Below are positions 48,407 through 56,287 of a DNA stretch of 64,000 bases, piece after piece. The first letter of the stretch is position 1. Every line of letters starts with the position of its first letter. The position numbers and the translations under genes were made by a program. The notes beneath the pieces are model-generated. The model ran no database searches, was not told where the DNA came from, and saw nothing but the letters and a program-made list of their open reading frames with translations. The stretch is taken from contig JAEUIC010000013.1 of assembly GCA_016795285.1 (NCBI GenBank), forward strand, positions 115,655 to 179,654, written 5' to 3'. This DNA is from Planctomycetota bacterium (GTDB taxonomy: Bacteria > Planctomycetota > B15-G4 > SIAN01).

Positions 48407-50983
48407 TCAGCGACCGCCGCCCTTCGCGCCGCCCGCGTCCTCGGGCTTCGCGCCGCCCTTCTCGCCCGGCTTCTCGAGCTGCAGCTCGACCTCGGAGAAG
48501 CCGACCGCCTTGTCGGCGTTGGGGCTCTCCTGCTTGGCGAGCACCTTCACCTCGAGCTTGCGCACCACCACCGCCTGCGTGAGGCGCAGGCGCAGCTTCT
48601 TCTGCTCGGGCGTGACCGGCACGTCGACCAGCAGCGGCGGCTGCTTGCCGTTCACCGTGACCGCGAGCTTCGTGATGCGCGACTGGTAGCTCTCGCCGAT
48701 TCGCGCCGGCGTCAGCACGATCGTCGAGGCGCGCACCGGCTTGTCGAGCTCGATCGAGAGCGTCGGGATCGGGTCGTTCTGTTCGGCCGCCCAGCCGCGG
48801 CACTGCAGGTTGTCGACGGCGTGGCCCGCCGCCCAATCGCCGTTCAGCGTCGACGAGGCGTTCACCGCCACCTTCTGGCCGGCGAGGAGGTTCCTGCCCG
48901 GGTCCTTCGCGCACTGCAGCAGCTCGGGGTCGATCGCCTCCTCGATGCGCACCTCGAGCGGCGGCGAGGTGAGCGTCACCGCTTCGGGAGCCGCCCCTTC
49001 GGCGGCCGGCGGCGCCAGCAGCGTCACGGTCGCGGCGATCGTGTAGGTGCCGGGCAGCGCGAAGCTCCACTGCGCGCCGAACCGCTCGCGCCCCGCCGGC
49101 TGATCGCCCGGCTTCTCGATCACCGCCAGCGAGCGCCCCGCCTCGCCGAGCGGCCCGCCGCGCGCCAGCCACTCGACGCGCGTCACGCGCAGCCCGCGCC
49201 CCTCGTCGCCCGGCCACTCGTAGTGGGCGATCTCCGGCTCGCCGAAGCTCGAGATCCACATGGTGAGCGGCGTGTCGCCCGACGCGCGCAGGTTGATCGG
49301 CAGCGCCGGATCGTCGCCGCCGTAGAGGCGCACGCGGCCGGCCGACTTGCCCGACGCGACCGACGTGGCGCGATTGAGGAAGAGCAGCGCGAAGCAGGTG
49401 TTGATCGGGTGGTCGCCGTAGGCGCTGCCCCACTGCCCCTTGTCGCCCTGCTTGTCGCAGAGGTGCTTGGCGCCCTCGCGGTACCAGTCGCGCCCGCCGA
49501 TCTTGTCGACGTCGAGGAGGCTGCCGACCCGCTCGAGGCCGTAGAGGTAGTAGAGGTCCCAGCGGTCGTGGCCCTCGTTCACGTTGTCGTCGACCGCGTA
49601 GTGGTCGGAGAGCCACTGCAGCCCGCGCTTGGCGCCGGCGAGGTAGGCGCCCGCCTTGCCCTTGCCCTGCAGCTGCTCCTCGGCGATGGCGAGGATCGAG
49701 GTGCCGGCCGCCGTCATGCTGCTGGTCGGCTTCTGCGGACCGCTGTAGGTGAAGCCGAGCGCGCCGTAGACCCCCTTGCCCTCCTCGGCGCCCCACTGCA
49801 GCGCCTGCTGCGCCGCCTTCTCGAACGCGGCGGGCGGGATCGCGATGCCGTGCTGCGCGGCGGCCCGCAGGCCGAGCACGCCGTACTGCGTGTTCGACAG
49901 GTCGGCACCGCCCCACGGGTAGTTGAAGCCGCCGCCGCGCTGGAACGAGAGCAGCGTGTCGGCGAGCTCCTTCATCCACGGCAGCAGCGTCGGATCGTCG
50001 AACGCGCCGAGCGCCATCAGCTGGCAGCCGAGCGTGTAGGTCTCCTTGGCCGGATTGCAGCGCAGGTACTCGAGCGCGCGCTGCACCGCCGGGTGGCGCT
50101 TGTTCACGCCGCTCTTCAGCAGCGTGTAGAGCGCGAGCGAGGTGCAGCCGTTGCGGTAGGTCCACTGCTCGTGGTTCCAGCTGCCGTCGAGCGCCTGGTT
50201 CTTCACCAGCCAGTCGACGCCGCGGTCGATCGCGGCGTTGATCCGCTCCTGCAGCTTGCCGAACGACTCCTCGGCCGCTGCGCCGCCGACCCGCACCGGC
50301 TTCGCTTGCGCGGTGGCGGCGATGCGGAAGCGGCCGATCGCGTGCTGCGACCCCCAGTTGAAGTGGAGCTCGAGCCGCAGCAGCGCCGGCCCGCCGAAAT
50401 CGAGCGGCCGCGCCACCTCCGCCATCAGCACGCGGTTCGCGCCGGTCGCGCCGTAGACCGCCCAGCCGTTGCCGCCGGCCAGCAGCTCGCCGTCGTGCAC
50501 GTCGGTCGCGCGCCGATGGCCCTCGATGAAGTCGGCGCTGGCGTTGCAGATCGGCGCCGGCTTGAAGCGCACGGCGAGCTTCGCGGTCGCCTCGACGACC
50601 AGCTCGTTCAGCACGAAGTTGCCGTTGCCGGCGCGCCCCGGTCCGCGCTGCGGCAGCGAGTCGTCGGCGAGCGCCTCGAGGCGCAAGCCGGTGAGCGGCC
50701 GCACGTCGGTCTCGAAGTCGAGCGTCCAGACGTCCTTGTCGGGATTGGCGCCGCCGACGAGGAACGATCCGTCGGGCTGCGGCGCGAAGGTCGCCCCGCC
50801 TGCCGACGCGAGCTTCACCGGCTTCAGCACGACCCACGGGTCGCCCGCCGGCGGCGGCGCCTGCCGCGCGAGCGCCGGCGCAGCGTTAAGCCGCGCGCCC
50901 GGCCCGGCAACGACGAGCAGCGCCCCCATCGCGACGCGACGGAGCGACGAGCCAAGGAGGGCGACGGGAGTTTCGAGCGCCAT
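48407..50983 (-). CDS. Exported alpha/alpha-toroid protein with planctomycete beta-sandwich, copy 1
   Basis: 858 residues from ATG 50983. There is a signal peptide after SLRR (about 19-40), and ATG 50929 (MGALLVVAG) is an alternative start. The architecture and order match the gene downstream: beta-sandwich (QRGPGRAGNGNFVLNEL, GNGWAVYG, LELHFNWGSQHAIGRFRIAAT), helix toroid (GCQLMALGAF, NTQYGVLGLRAAAQHGIAI, DLYYLYGLERVGSLL, FALLFLNRAT), then a C-terminal discoidin-like domain and a Lys/Gly-rich tail. There is no DxDD motif. The tandem pair arose by duplication. No Shine-Dalgarno precedes ATG 50983, but a TATCGT -10 lies 11 bases upstream, as for mgtE. Confidence 0.77.
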   Translation of the reverse strand: MALETPVALLGSSLRRVAMGALLVVAGPGARLNAAPALARQAPPPAGDPWVVLKPVKLASAGGATFAPQPDGSFLVGGANPDKDVWTLDFETDVRPLTGLRLEALADDSLPQRGPGRAGNGNFVLNELVVEATAKLAVRFKPAPICNASADFIEGHRRATDVHDGELLAGGNGWAVYGATGANRVLMAEVARPLDFGGPALLRLELHFNWGSQHAIGRFRIAATAQAKPVRVGGAAAEESFGKLQERINAAIDRGVDWLVKNQALDGSWNHEQWTYRNGCTSLALYTLLKSGVNKRHPAVQRALEYLRCNPAKETYTLGCQLMALGAFDDPTLLPWMKELADTLLSFQRGGGFNYPWGGADLSNTQYGVLGLRAAAQHGIAIPPAAFEKAAQQALQWGAEEGKGVYGALGFTYSGPQKPTSSMTAAGTSILAIAEEQLQGKGKAGAYLAGAKRGLQWLSDHYAVDDNVNEGHDRWDLYYLYGLERVGSLLDVDKIGGRDWYREGAKHLCDKQGDKGQWGSAYGDHPINTCFALLFLNRATSVASGKSAGRVRLYGGDDPALPINLRASGDTPLTMWISSFGEPEIAHYEWPGDEGRGLRVTRVEWLARGGPLGEAGRSLAVIEKPGDQPAGRERFGAQWSFALPGTYTIAATVTLLAPPAAEGAAPEAVTLTSPPLEVRIEEAIDPELLQCAKDPGRNLLAGQKVAVNASSTLNGDWAAGHAVDNLQCRGWAAEQNDPIPTLSIELDKPVRASTIVLTPARIGESYQSRITKLAVTVNGKQPPLLVDVPVTPEQKKLRLRLTQAVVVRKLEVKVLAKQESPNADKAVGFSEVELQLEKPGEKGGAKPEDAGGAKGGGR

Positions 50984-50994
50984 GGCGGGCGCGG

Positions 50995-51000
50995 ACGATA
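50995..51000 (-). promoter_or_regulatory. Candidate -10 element of the toroid gene (TATCGT)
   Basis: It lies in the 14-base string GGACGATAGCTCGC (50993-51006), identical to that at 3398-3411 before mgtE, and 11 bases from the start codon. Confidence 0.4.
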
Positions 51001-51118
51001 GCTCGCCGCCGGGACGGCGCCCGCGGATTCGACGTAGGGGACTCGGGAGTTGCCCGCCCCGCAAGTCGCGACCGGTCGGGCGACGAAGAGGGGCGGGGAG
51101 TTCGAGGGAAGGGGATCC

Positions 51119-52384
51119 ATGGACGTCTCGGTCATCGTCCCGACCGCCGATCGGCCCGATTCGTTGCGCCGCCTCCTCGACGGGCTCGCCGGGCAGACGC
51201 TGGCGCGCGAGCGCTTCGAGGTGGTGCTGGCCGACGACGGCAGCACGCCGCCGGTGGCGACCGTCGCGGCGACCTACCGCGATCGGCTCGACCTGCGCTA
51301 CCTCTGGCAGGAGCGGAGCGGCCCCGGGGTCGCTCGCAATCGCGCCATCGCGCTGGCGCGCGGCGGCCTGCTGGTGATCCTGAACGACGACGCCGGCGTG
51401 CCGCGCGACCTGCTCGCTCGCCACGTCGCCGCCCACGCGGCCGCCCCCGAGACGCGCGTCTACCTCGGCGGCTTCGACCTCGCGCCCGACTGCGTGACGC
51501 CGGTCGCGCGCGGCCTGCTCGAACTCGGCCTGCCCTTCCCGTTCCACCAGATGCGCCGCGACGCCCCGAACCCCGGCCGCTTCTTCTGGACCTGCAACCT
51601 GAGCCTCCCGCGCGCGGCGCTCCTCGCCGAAGGCGGCTTCGACGAGGCGTTCCGCCATCCGGTCTGCGAGGACGTCGAGCTCGGCTACCGGCTCGAGAAG
51701 AGCGGCATCAAGGTCCATTGGCTGGCGGGCGCGCCCTGCCTCCACCACCACCGCCTCACCGCCGGCTGGTTCTGGCGCCGCCAGATCGAGCTCGGTCGCG
51801 CGATCGTCCAGATGTGGCGCAAGCACGACGACCGCGAGCTGCTGCCGTGGCTCAAGGCGGCGCGCGACGATCCGAAGCTGCTGGCCGTGACGCTGGAGCG
51901 GCTCGTGCGCAACCAGGGGCGGCGCTTCATCGAGCTGGCCGAGGCGCTCGACGCCCCCGATCGGCCCGCGCCGCCGCCGAACGGGTCGCTCGCGAAGGAG
52001 ATGCATGCGATCGACGAGGCGGCGCTGCGGGTCGGGCTGCTGGCCGGGCTCGAAGGGTGGAGCTCGGCGAAGGCGCTGGCGTGGCTCGAGGCGCTGCCGT
52101 CGCTGACGTCGCTGGTGGCGCCGCGCGATGGCGACCGCGCTGCGGCGGAGCGGGCGCTGCAGCTCGCTGGTGCGCCGGTCGAGCTGGTCGACGATCCGGC
52201 GGCCGCGCGCGGCGAGTGGCTCTGCCAGCTCGAACCGGGCTACGCGGGCGAGCCGGCCTGGTTGAAGCAGGCGCGCGAGCGGCCACTGCCGCGCGGCGCC
52301 CCCACCGTGGTCGCCGGCGCCTATCGACTCGAAGTGCGCCGCAGCCAGCCGCGCGAAGCGAGCGCCGCCCTCCTCACACGCTGA
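51119..52384 (+). CDS. Family 2 glycosyltransferase
   Basis: 421 residues from ATG 51119. The GT-A fold is evident in VSVIVPTADRPDSLRRLLDG, VLADDGSTPP, PGVARNRAIALARG and the metal-binding ILNDDAGVP. The acceptor-site region is FWTCNLSLPRAALLAEGGFDE and EDVELGYRLEKSG. The last about 180 residues are a helical region not typical of the catalytic domain. It transfers a sugar from a nucleotide donor, probably onto a surface glycan. Its end overlaps the end of the convergent sulfotransferase/glycosyltransferase gene by 11 bases, and the two share the GT2 module. Confidence 0.88.
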   Translation: MDVSVIVPTADRPDSLRRLLDGLAGQTLARERFEVVLADDGSTPPVATVAATYRDRLDLRYLWQERSGPGVARNRAIALARGGLLVILNDDAGVPRDLLARHVAAHAAAPETRVYLGGFDLAPDCVTPVARGLLELGLPFPFHQMRRDAPNPGRFFWTCNLSLPRAALLAEGGFDEAFRHPVCEDVELGYRLEKSGIKVHWLAGAPCLHHHRLTAGWFWRRQIELGRAIVQMWRKHDDRELLPWLKAARDDPKLLAVTLERLVRNQGRRFIELAEALDAPDRPAPPPNGSLAKEMHAIDEAALRVGLLAGLEGWSSAKALAWLEALPSLTSLVAPRDGDRAAAERALQLAGAPVELVDDPAAARGEWLCQLEPGYAGEPAWLKQARERPLPRGAPTVVAGAYRLEVRRSQPREASAALLTR

Positions 52385-54734
52385 GCTCGGCCCAGACCGG
52401 CATCCCGATCCGGGAGCGTTCCGCCGCCGGCAACTGCACCTCCGCCGCCACCTCCGCGGCCGCCGGCAGCAGCGCCAGCAGATCGTCGGCGCCGCGCACG
52501 CCGGGCGCCGCGACGCGCGCGAAGAAGCGGCGCCGCTCGCCCGCATCGCTCGAGTCGCGAAGCAGCGCCGCCGTCACCGCACGACCGAGCCGCGGCAGCT
52601 CGCGCTCTTCGATCAGTTCGCCGACCACCAGCACCTCGGCGTCGACGGCGCGCGGCAGCCCCTCGCGGCTCGCCGCCTGCAACCGCGCGAGCGCCTCGTC
52701 GAGCGGCCCGTCGAGCGCCGCGTCGTGGCGCAGGCAGAGGCAGGGGCGCAGCGGCGCGATCCGCGGATCGGCGACGACCTGCAGCAGCGCCGCCAGCTCC
52801 GCCGCATCGTCCCAGCGCGGCCACGCCAGCAGCTTGACGGCGCGCGGCGACTGCAGCGGCCACGGCTCCGCGCCCTCCGCGCGCCAAGCGCGAAGCTCCG
52901 CGAAGCTCGCCACGCCGAGGTCCACGAGCCCTTCGACGAACCCCTCGTTCCACCAGTGGACGTTGAGCGGCGCAAGGAGCTTCTCGAGCTCGACGCCGAC
53001 CCGCTGCGCCAGCGCGGCCCCTTCGCTGCCGCGCGCCGCGAGCTCCGCGACATCGACGCTCGCGAGCTTCGCCGCCCGTTCGATCAGCCGCGGCGCGACC
53101 GGCGCGTTCCGCGCGACCTGGGCAGCGAGCCCCTTCGCGTCGGCGGCGAGGCATCGGTACCACGCCGGGTGGTCGAGCGCGACCGGGTGCTTGGCGAAGA
53201 GATGGACGTACGCGCGCGCGACCGTCCGCTGCCGCTTCGCGAACTCCTCGAGGGAGAGGACGTGGCGATGCCACGCGCGCGCCGCCGGCTCGTAGACCAC
53301 CGGCATCCCGAGCGCCGCGAGGCGCAGCCCGAGATCGGTGTCCTCGCAGCCGTAGCGCCGGAACGTCGCATCGAAGGCGCCGGCCGCGAGGACCGCCTCG
53401 CGCGCGACGCTCACGTTGCAACCCCAGAACTTCATCCAGTCGTGCTCGCCGGCGGCGAGGCCCGCGTAGCCGAACATCAGCGCCGACCGCTCGAGCACGT
53501 TCATCAGCGCCGAGCGCAGCTGCTCCGGCGGCTGCTCGAAGGTGCCGAGCACCGCCGCGCGCCGCGCGCCGCGCGCTCGATGGGCGGCGAGGTGGCGCTC
53601 GACGAGGTCGGGGAAGGCGATGGTGTCGTCGTTCACGATCAGCAGCAGCTCGCCGCGCGCCATCGCCACCGCCGTGCTGCGAGCCGCCGCGAGGCCGGCG
53701 TTGCTGGCGCGGGCCAGCAGCCGCAACGGCGTGCGCAACGACAGCGCACGGACCGCGTCGCCGGTGCCGTCCTCGTCGCCGTCGACCACCACCACCAGCT
53801 CGATCCGCTCCGGCGCCACCGTCTGCGCATCGAAGCTCCGCAGGCACTCGAGCAGCGTCTCCTTGCGCCGGTAGCTGCAGATCAGCACCGACAGCTCGGG
53901 CACACCGCCCGCCCTCGCCGAAGGGGGCGGGGCAATTGAACCACGCTCGGGTGGCGGCTCGGGTGGCGGGGCAGTTGCACCACGCTCGACCACCGACCGA
54001 ACGCCGCCCTCGCGATGGCCCGCCAGCTCGCACAGCTCCGCGTACATCCGTTGCGCCTCGCCATCGGCCGGCGCCGCCGCACGCGACCGCGAGAGCTCCC
54101 CGGTCGGGAAGCTGCGATCCACCGGCGCGCCGAGGAACTCGCCCAACCGCTCGAGCCCGTCGCCGGCCACGACCTGGTCGTAGTGGAGGAAGAGCCAGTC
54201 GCCCTGATGGCGATGGTCGGCGAGGATCTGCCGGTAGTGGGCGCGCCAGATCGCGAGCGCGCGCGGCGGGTCGACCGCGACGCCGCGCAGGTAGTCGGCG
54301 CTGCGGCACTCCTTCACGATGCTGGCCGCGGTGATCGCCGGATCGCGGAAGACGCAGACGAACTTCGCGGCGCCGATCCACGGCCGCCACGCCGGCAACG
54401 TGTAGGAGAAGCGCGGGTCCTTGAAACACCACGGCGCGCGCGCGAGCAACGCGCCCATCCGCTGCGCGTCGGGCCGCGTCACCTGCATCGGCACGCTGCG
54501 CTCGAGCTGCGCCAGCCAGAGCTGGTTCGGCCCGAGCCGCTGCTCCGCCGGCACGTGGCGAGCCAGCAACGCCTCGTTCACGCCGTTCACCTCGGGATCC
54601 TCGAAGAAGCCGCGCGGGTTCGAGTCGCGCGCCGGGTAGAGGCGATCGCCCATGAAGTAGCCAGCCGCCTTCAGCGAGCCGGCCACCATGCTGGTGCCGC
54701 TGCGTCCCGACCCGAGGATCAGCACGTTGAACAT
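52374..54734 (-). CDS. Sulfotransferase-glycosyltransferase fusion
   Basis: 786 residues from ATG 54734. The first about 240 are a PAPS-dependent sulfotransferase: phosphosulfate loop ILGSGRSGTSMVAGSL (residues 6-21) and the 3'-phosphate motif VCVFRDPAITAASI. A Pro/Gly linker (about 249-279) leads to a family 2 glycosyltransferase (about 280-530; LSVLICSYRRKETLLECLRS, VVVDGDEDGTGD, NAGLAAARSTAV, IVNDDTIAFPD, CEDTDLGLRLAALG). The C-terminal 250 residues are unassigned. The linker is encoded by the same short repeat found between genes at 27126-27190. The fusion suggests one protein that both glycosylates and sulfates a surface polymer. Confidence 0.87.
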   Translation of the reverse strand: MFNVLILGSGRSGTSMVAGSLKAAGYFMGDRLYPARDSNPRGFFEDPEVNGVNEALLARHVPAEQRLGPNQLWLAQLERSVPMQVTRPDAQRMGALLARAPWCFKDPRFSYTLPAWRPWIGAAKFVCVFRDPAITAASIVKECRSADYLRGVAVDPPRALAIWRAHYRQILADHRHQGDWLFLHYDQVVAGDGLERLGEFLGAPVDRSFPTGELSRSRAAAPADGEAQRMYAELCELAGHREGGVRSVVERGATAPPPEPPPERGSIAPPPSARAGGVPELSVLICSYRRKETLLECLRSFDAQTVAPERIELVVVVDGDEDGTGDAVRALSLRTPLRLLARASNAGLAAARSTAVAMARGELLLIVNDDTIAFPDLVERHLAAHRARGARRAAVLGTFEQPPEQLRSALMNVLERSALMFGYAGLAAGEHDWMKFWGCNVSVAREAVLAAGAFDATFRRYGCEDTDLGLRLAALGMPVVYEPAARAWHRHVLSLEEFAKRQRTVARAYVHLFAKHPVALDHPAWYRCLAADAKGLAAQVARNAPVAPRLIERAAKLASVDVAELAARGSEGAALAQRVGVELEKLLAPLNVHWWNEGFVEGLVDLGVASFAELRAWRAEGAEPWPLQSPRAVKLLAWPRWDDAAELAALLQVVADPRIAPLRPCLCLRHDAALDGPLDEALARLQAASREGLPRAVDAEVLVVGELIEERELPRLGRAVTAALLRDSSDAGERRRFFARVAAPGVRGADDLLALLPAAAEVAAEVQLPAAERSRIGMPVWAELSV
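53923..53983. repeat. Tandem short repeat, copy set 2, inside a coding region
   Basis: Units at 53923-53944 (GGGGGCGGGGCAATTGAACCAC), 53950-53957 (truncated GGTGGCGG) and 53962-53983 (GGTGGCGGGGCAGTTGCACCAC, identical to the full unit at 27143-27164). Read on the minus strand they encode RGATAPPPEPPPERGSIAPP, the linker between the sulfotransferase and glycosyltransferase domains. Confidence 0.85.
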
Positions 54735-54767
54735 GGCGCACTCCAGCCCGCCCCGGACGATGCCGGA

Positions 54768-54786
54768 ACGGGAAGTTGTTTCCCGT
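54768..54786. other. Small perfect hairpin ACGGGAA-N5-TTCCCGT
   Basis: A 7-bp stem with a 5-base loop lies in the divergent gap between the sulfotransferase fusion and the ECF sigma gene. It could be an operator or an untranslated-leader hairpin of the minus-strand gene; nothing else supports a role. Confidence 0.3.
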
Positions 54787-54903
54787 CGCCGTCATCGGCG
54801 CGATCGGCGGAGGGCTTGAGCGGGGGAGTCGTGCCGGGAGTGCGTCGTGCCTCGGCCGATCGCGCGTCGTCGCGGGTTGTGACGAACGGGCGCACCTGCC
54901 CGC

Positions 54904-54909
54904 TACCAT
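54904..54909 (+). promoter_or_regulatory. Candidate -10 element of the ECF-CHAT operon (TACCAT)
   Basis: TACCAT lies 20 bases before the ECF ATG, so the leader would be about 14 bases; no Shine-Dalgarno is seen between. It fits the TAnnnT pattern of other genes here. Confidence 0.35.
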
Positions 54910-54929
54910 TCCGCACGCGCCCCACTCCG

Positions 54930-55550
54930 ATGACCTCCGCCTCCCCGCCAGCTGATGACGCTGTTCCGCAACGCACCGCGCTCGAAGAACTCGAGCTGGT
55001 GCGCCGCGCCCTCGCAGGCGATCCGGCGGCGCGCACGGCGCTCTCGCCCTACTTCGCGAAGGTGCCGCGGATCGTCGCGGCGCTCTGCCGGCAGAGCGGG
55101 ACGCGGCTCGCGCCGCAGGACCAGGAAGACGTGGTGCAGGACTGCCAGACGCTCCTGTGGCGCAAGCTCCCCGACTTCGCCGGCCGCGCCCGCCTCACGA
55201 CCTGGCTCTTCCGGGTGGTCGGCCTCGAGCTGAAGAACGCGCTCCGCCGCGTCGCGAAGCGGAAGAAGAGCCTCATCGCCCCCGACCCCGGGGATCGGGA
55301 AGAACCCCTAAGCAGCGCCGATGACCCGAGCCGCCGCCTTGGCACCCTCGCCGCCGAGGAATTACTCGCGCGCCTCGAACCGACACCAATGGAAGTGGTG
55401 CGACGGCGCCATTGGGAGGAGCAGACGTTCGAGGAGATCGCGACGGTGCTCGGGATGAAGGTGAGCCAGGCGAAGAGCCTCTACTACCGAGCGCTGGTGC
55501 GACTGCACGGCTTCCTGACCGAGCCGGGCGCGGGGGGACCTCGGGGATGA
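54930..55550 (+). CDS. ECF RNA polymerase sigma factor of the CHAT operon
   Basis: 206 residues from ATG 54930. Region 2: QDQEDVVQDCQTLLWRKLPDF and ARLTTWLFRVVGLELKNALRR. Region 4: LEPTPMEVVRRRHWEEQTFEEIATVLGMKVSQAKSLYYRALVRLHGFL. It should direct RNA polymerase to a stress or surface regulon. Its stop overlaps the start of a single-pass membrane protein (ATGA, 55547-55550), which is followed by the CHAT gene, so all three are translationally coupled. The reading frame continues upstream of 54930 but without family similarity. Confidence 0.9.
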   Translation: MTSASPPADDAVPQRTALEELELVRRALAGDPAARTALSPYFAKVPRIVAALCRQSGTRLAPQDQEDVVQDCQTLLWRKLPDFAGRARLTTWLFRVVGLELKNALRRVAKRKKSLIAPDPGDREEPLSSADDPSRRLGTLAAEELLARLEPTPMEVVRRRHWEEQTFEEIATVLGMKVSQAKSLYYRALVRLHGFLTEPGAGGPRG

Positions 55551-56287
55551 GCGATCGAGCGATGAACCGCGGCATGGGTGACGACGAGCGGCACGACGCG
55601 CCGCACGACGACGCGACCGACGAGTTGCTGGCGGCCGTGGTCGCCGGCGACGTCGAGCGCGACGATCCGCGCGTGGCGGCGCTGCCGATCGAGCGGCGCC
55701 GGCGGCTCGACGCGCTGCTGCGGTTGCAGGAGCGGCTCGACGAGGCCGCCGACGACGAGCGCGCGCTGCTGGACGAGATCGACGGGGTGGCGGACGGCGC
55801 GGCGGCGACCCGCACCGGACCGGTCGTGCTGCCCGGACCGCGGCGCCTCGCCTCGACGTTCTGGCTGCGTGCCGCCGGCGTGACCGCGGTGGCGGCCGGG
55901 TTGCTGCTGCTGGTCCAATCGCTGCTCCCGCCCGAGCCGGCCGCGCCGCCGGGTGGCGGGTCGCTCGGCGGCGGCCAGCTCGGCAGCGAAGTCGCCATCG
56001 AGCTGCTCGCGCCGCGCGGCGCGGTCGATTCGTTCGCGCCGTTCCAGTGGCGGCTGGCCGACGCGCCGCCGCTCGCCCGCTACGTGCTGCTGATCTGGGA
56101 TGGCAGCGGGCCGGCCCCCGACTCCGGCGGCCGTCCGCTGATCGAACGCGAGGTCGACGGGACGCAGTGGTCGCCGGCCGCCGGTGATCCGCCGCTGCCG
56201 CGTCGCATCGCGTGGCGCGTCGACTTGCGGCCGCTCGACGGCGCGCGCCAACGAGGCCCGGTGGAGACGGCGTGGCGGGAACGCTGA
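55547..56287 (+). CDS. Single-pass membrane protein, candidate anti-sigma factor
   Basis: 246 residues, coupled to the ECF gene by ATGA. The cytoplasmic N-terminal about 105 residues are acidic and helical (DDATDELLAAVVAGDVERDD, RRRRLDALLRLQERLDEA), the right size for an anti-sigma domain, but there is no zinc-binding H-x3-C-x2-C. One membrane helix (about 108-130, AAGVTAVAAGLLLLVQSLLP) is followed by a Gly-rich stretch and an extracytoplasmic beta-domain (VAIELLAPRGAVDSFAPFQW). The position after the sigma gene and the topology are the evidence for an anti-sigma role; no sequence family is recognised. It overlaps the CHAT gene by 16 bases. Confidence 0.65.
   Translation: MSDRAMNRGMGDDERHDAPHDDATDELLAAVVAGDVERDDPRVAALPIERRRRLDALLRLQERLDEAADDERALLDEIDGVADGAAATRTGPVVLPGPRRLASTFWLRAAGVTAVAAGLLLLVQSLLPPEPAAPPGGGSLGGGQLGSEVAIELLAPRGAVDSFAPFQWRLADAPPLARYVLLIWDGSGPAPDSGGRPLIEREVDGTQWSPAAGDPPLPRRIAWRVDLRPLDGARQRGPVETAWRER

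Noticed and set aside
45778..50983. Squalene-hopene cyclase / hopanoid synthesis
   Set aside because: Both proteins are exported and lack the DxDD catalytic motif; only the helical repeat fold is shared.
54768..54820. GGAAAC...CGTC on the minus strand as an ECF promoter of the sulfotransferase gene
   Set aside because: The spacing is two bases longer than the usual ECF spacer and the sequence is largely explained by the small hairpin there.
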